NCBI RefSeq assembly: GCF_003148385.1 | Contig: NZ_CP029463.1 | Location: 434,001 to 498,000 of the forward strand | Origin: Flavobacterium sediminis | GTDB lineage: Bacteria > Bacteroidota > Bacteroidia > Flavobacteriales > Flavobacteriaceae | Reading direction: 5' to 3' | DNA: 64,000 bases | Shown here: positions 61,718 through 64,000 of the stretch, piece after piece | Layout of the letters: each line of letters begins with the position of its first letter | Numbering within the stretch: the stretch's first letter is position 1 | Position numbers and translations under genes: made by a program | The notes under the pieces: generated by a model | The model's database searches: none | What the model saw: only the letters and a program-made list of their open reading frames with translations | What the model was told of the DNA's origin: nothing

Positions 61718-62083
61718 ATGAGAAAATTAGAATTTATATCTCTTCAAGTAAGAGATTTAGAAGTATCAAAAGACTTCTACACGGAAAAATTAGGTTTTGA
61801 ACTTGCAGGAATACCTAATCCTGACGCATACGTTTTTAAATACAATAAAGGTGAAGCAAGTTTTGCCATTAGAAAACCTATCGGAAATATTGACGGTAAA
61901 GAATTAGGAATCGGTGTTTCACCTTGGTTCGCCATTGACGGCACAATTGAAGAGTTTCAAAAAGGTCTGACAGAAAAAGAAGTTCTAATTTTAGGAACAA
62001 TAAACAATACTCCATTCGGAAAGACTTTAATGGTGAAAGATCCTGATGGTTACGTGCTTACTTTTCTACAACTGAACAACTAA
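61718..62083 (+). CDS. VOC family (glyoxalase/bleomycin-resistance-like) protein
   Basis: From the ATG at 61718 the product has 121 residues: EFISLQVRDLEVSKDFYTEKLGFEL at the start and DPDGYVLTFLQLN at the end, the two-module VOC fold. It could be a glyoxalase-like enzyme or bind an antibiotic. It heads a three-gene operon with a MarR regulator, typical of inducible drug or aldehyde response. An upstream ATG at 61667 lies inside the promoter and is rejected. Confidence 0.85.
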   Translation: MRKLEFISLQVRDLEVSKDFYTEKLGFELAGIPNPDAYVFKYNKGEASFAIRKPIGNIDGKELGIGVSPWFAIDGTIEEFQKGLTEKEVLILGTINNTPFGKTLMVKDPDGYVLTFLQLNN

Positions 62084-62084
62084 A

Positions 62085-62525
62085 ATGAAAGAAAGAGAAA
62101 CAAAATATTGGATTTTCGTAGCATCCAAAGACCATGTAAGAACAGGTGTTTCGGAAGGAATTGCACAAGCCTGCCACGGAAAAGCCGCTCCGTTAAAAAG
62201 AATGCTAAAAGGCGATTTTGTAATCTATTATTCGAGCAAACAGACAATGGACAAAACAGACAAATGCCAAAAGTTTACAGCTATCGGAAAAGTCAAAGAT
62301 GAAGAGGTATATCCGTTTCAAATGACAGACGATTTTTGTCCATTCAGACGAAATATTGAGTTTTTCGAGCACCATGACATTTCCATTTTACCCCTGATAA
62401 ATGATTTACAATTTATCCAGAACAAACAAAGTTGGGGTTATCCGTTTCGTTTTGGAGTTTTGGAAATCAACAAACATGATTTTGATTTAATTTCGTCTAT
62501 AATGCTAAAAAAAGAATATGTCTGA
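62085..62525 (+). CDS. EVE-domain protein (PUA-like fold)
   Basis: A 146-residue protein: KYWIFVASKDHVRTGVSEGIAQACHGK, LKRMLKGDFVIYYSSKQTM, and FTAIGKVKDEEVYPFQM. EVE domains are related to PUA folds and are thought to read modified bases. It starts 1 bp after the VOC gene stop and overlaps the MarR gene by 8 bp, so the three are translationally coupled. Confidence 0.85.
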   Translation: MKERETKYWIFVASKDHVRTGVSEGIAQACHGKAAPLKRMLKGDFVIYYSSKQTMDKTDKCQKFTAIGKVKDEEVYPFQMTDDFCPFRRNIEFFEHHDISILPLINDLQFIQNKQSWGYPFRFGVLEINKHDFDLISSIMLKKEYV

Positions 62526-62979
62526 TAAAATTAATTTTCTATTTAAAAGTCCGGAAGAGAGTCCCGGATATTTGTTGGCCCAACTGATGTTACTTTGGCA
62601 GCGTAAACATAAAAAGGTTTTAGATCCATTAGATCTGACACAAACACAATTTGTCTTACTTTCTTCAATCGCCTGGTTAACAAACAAAAGTGATAATGTA
62701 ACACAAGTGGAAATTGCCAATCTGAATAATTTTGACCGAATGATGGTATCTAAGGTTCTTCGAACTCTACAAACCAAAAAATTAATAATAAGACAAGAGC
62801 ACGAAACCGACACCAGAGCAAAAATTGTCAGATTAACATCTCATGGCGAAAAAGTATTACAATTGGCACTGACAAAAATCGAAAATGCAGACATTGAATT
62901 TTTCTCAAGTATTGGAGACAAACTTTCTGACTTTAATTCGAATATGTATAAACTCATAGAAGCCAATAAAAACGAATAG
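62518..62979 (+). CDS. MarR-family transcriptional regulator
   Basis: A 153-residue winged-helix regulator. The DNA-binding part is about residues 55-105 (VTQVEIANLNNFDRMMVSKVLRTLQTKKLIIRQEHETDTRAKIVRLT), preceded by LTQTQFVLLSSIAWL. As is common for MarR proteins it lies in the operon it likely represses; the inverted repeat at 61673-61709 is the candidate site. It overlaps the EVE gene by 8 bp. Confidence 0.92.
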   Translation: MSDKINFLFKSPEESPGYLLAQLMLLWQRKHKKVLDPLDLTQTQFVLLSSIAWLTNKSDNVTQVEIANLNNFDRMMVSKVLRTLQTKKLIIRQEHETDTRAKIVRLTSHGEKVLQLALTKIENADIEFFSSIGDKLSDFNSNMYKLIEANKNE

Positions 62980-63122
62980 AAACACTCTCTGTTGTCTATA
63001 TTTCTAATTTTGTACTAGCAATTCGCTTTGTTTGTGCCTCCGAAAGCCCAGAGGTACTTGTATATTTGATCTCTAAAGCTTATAACATTAAGTATTCAAT
63101 TATCTTATAGAAAATTTTAACT

Positions 63123-63644
63123 ATGACTGACAAAACCATTTACAAGGATGCTCCAGACTATTGTCATTACTTTTTTGATTTAGTTAAAACGGACAACCTA
63201 CTGGACGAGCTCTATAAGAGTTATCAAATAACAAACGAATTATTTCAGCGGATCACACCTGAAAAAGAGAATTTTTCTTACCAGCCTGACAAATGGACCA
63301 CAAAAGAAGTTATACGACATATCATTGATTGTGAAAGAGTTTATACATACAGAGCATTTCGCTTTTCAAGATTTGACAATACTGAGCTTCCGGGATTTGA
63401 CGAAAATAAATATATTGAAGCTGTGAAAGGAAAAACACTCCATTTATCTGACTTAAAAGAGGAGTATGAAAATATTAGAAAATCAACAATTGTATTGTTT
63501 AAGACAATGACAAACGAAATGTTAGATTTTAAAGGATCGGCAAACAAGGTTGATTTCACAGCGAGGACACTTGGTTTTATGACAGTAGGTCATAACTTAC
63601 ATCACTGTAATTTTATAAAGACAAAATATTTGAATAAAAATTAA
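63123..63644 (+). CDS. DinB family protein
   Basis: A 173-residue helical protein with the DinB histidine set: KWTTKEVIRHIIDCERVY and GHNLHHCNFIKTKYL near the C-terminus, suggesting a three-His metal site. Probably a thiol-dependent transferase or of unknown function. A -7-like TATATTTG at 63061-63068 could be its promoter. There is no close coupling to other genes. Confidence 0.85.
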   Translation: MTDKTIYKDAPDYCHYFFDLVKTDNLLDELYKSYQITNELFQRITPEKENFSYQPDKWTTKEVIRHIIDCERVYTYRAFRFSRFDNTELPGFDENKYIEAVKGKTLHLSDLKEEYENIRKSTIVLFKTMTNEMLDFKGSANKVDFTARTLGFMTVGHNLHHCNFIKTKYLNKN

Positions 63645-63733
63645 AAGCGACTAACATGTACTCAGGTTCTGAGAACTTCCCTTTTGTTTAACCAGTTACT
63701 CTACTCATACCTTCTAAAATTAAAAGTTTACAT

Positions 63734-63741
63734 TATATTTG
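63734..63741 (+). promoter_or_regulatory. -7 element before the Imm22-like gene
   Basis: TATATTTG matches TAnnTTTG about 57 bp before the ATG at 63799; the -33 region is weak. Confidence 0.35.
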
Positions 63742-63798
63742 TTTTAACTAACTACTCTTTATAAAACAGTTATAACATTAAGAAGAACCATTAAAAAA

Positions 63799-64000
63799 TG
63801 ACCACAAAAAAGATAATCTGCGTTTGGATCGGAACCTATAATTCAGAAAAAGAATTTTATCAGGAGTATTTAAAATTTGATTATGAAAACGAGGATGAGC
63901 CTACATCACAATTCGGAAAAGATGTTGAGCTGGAATATTATGACGAAGATTATATTGAAAGTTGGTGGTTTAAAAAATTAGAGATCAATAATATCATTCA
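63799..64000 (+). CDS. Imm22-like immunity protein (start only, runs off the window)
   Basis: Sixty-seven residues are visible: MTTKKIICVWIGTYNSEKEF, then DEPTSQFGKDVELEYYDEDYIES. The VWIG opening and the SQFGKD...YYDEDYIE block match the Imm22 family of toxin-neutralising immunity proteins. The rest lies outside the window, as would any partner toxin. Start context is TTAAAAAATG. Confidence 0.65.

Noticed and set aside
63080..63782. TTATAACATTAAG repeated before the DinB and Imm22-like genes
   Set aside because: The distance to the -7-like element differs (11 and 28 bp), and AT-rich background makes this weak.

Overview
The window looks like chromosomal DNA of a flavobacterium (Bacteroidota, Flavobacteriaceae). 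It is AT-rich and its promoters carry the Bacteroidota -7 element TAnnTTTG, several with a TTG 19-21 nt upstream. Secreted proteins end in type IX secretion (T9SS) sorting domains, and HisKA_2/LytTR sensor pairs with TPR domains are present. Protein sequences of ThrS, IF-3, DnaB, AccA and Tgt fit this family. No phage or insertion sequence was recognised.

Layout. 1-5234 (minus): an [NiFe]-hydrogenase operon hyaA-hyaB-hyaC-hyaD-hypF; the small subunit has the six proximal cysteines of oxygen-tolerant group 1d enzymes, and an FNR-like palindrome lies upstream. 5383-10825: housekeeping and stress genes (NUDIX, a Crp/Fnr regulator, YHS, MsrB, DoxX, DinB-like, NRDE, ATP-grasp). 10878-16941 (minus): a giant T9SS protein with twelve near-identical 255-bp repeats, split over three frames. 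17365-22852 (minus): an rRNA operon 16S-tRNA-Ile-tRNA-Ala-23S-5S with three tandem promoters and a terminator. 23165-26439: thrS-infC-rpmI-rplT; infC appears to start at ATA. 26524-27876: a HAD phosphatase and two tiny genes. 28004-37043 (minus): two TPR histidine kinase/LytTR regulator pairs around a LamG T9SS protein, then a secreted protein of the family usually labelled asparagine synthetase B. 37087-47126: a cluster around a NarL-type two-component system with tandem tail-collar proteins, a substrate-binding-like protein, a formyltransferase and a repeat-rich T9SS adhesin. 47195-64000: dnaB, accA, a transporter, an LptF/G permease, tgt, split transketolase, an FKBP-like lipoprotein, small enzymes, two tRNA-Lys, mlaEFD, tRNA-Leu, a VOC-EVE-MarR operon, DinB, and the start of an Imm22-like gene.

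The most interesting unit is the 37-47 kb cluster. An identical 15-bp palindromic site (AGGTA-N4-TACCT) lies in both divergent control regions that bracket the two-component operon, with a degenerate third copy 22 bp from one of them. This makes a compact regulon hypothesis: the two-component system controls the tail-collar/binding-protein/formyltransferase genes, the small protein ahead of the kinase operon and a small orphan protein. I know no described function for this combination.

A caution for all readers: five protein genes (one of them twice) and tRNA-Ala are each one base short inside a G or C run of 4-6. The essential dnaB is among them. This is best explained by homopolymer undercalling in the sequence, so these genes are annotated here as intact in reality but frameshifted in this text.
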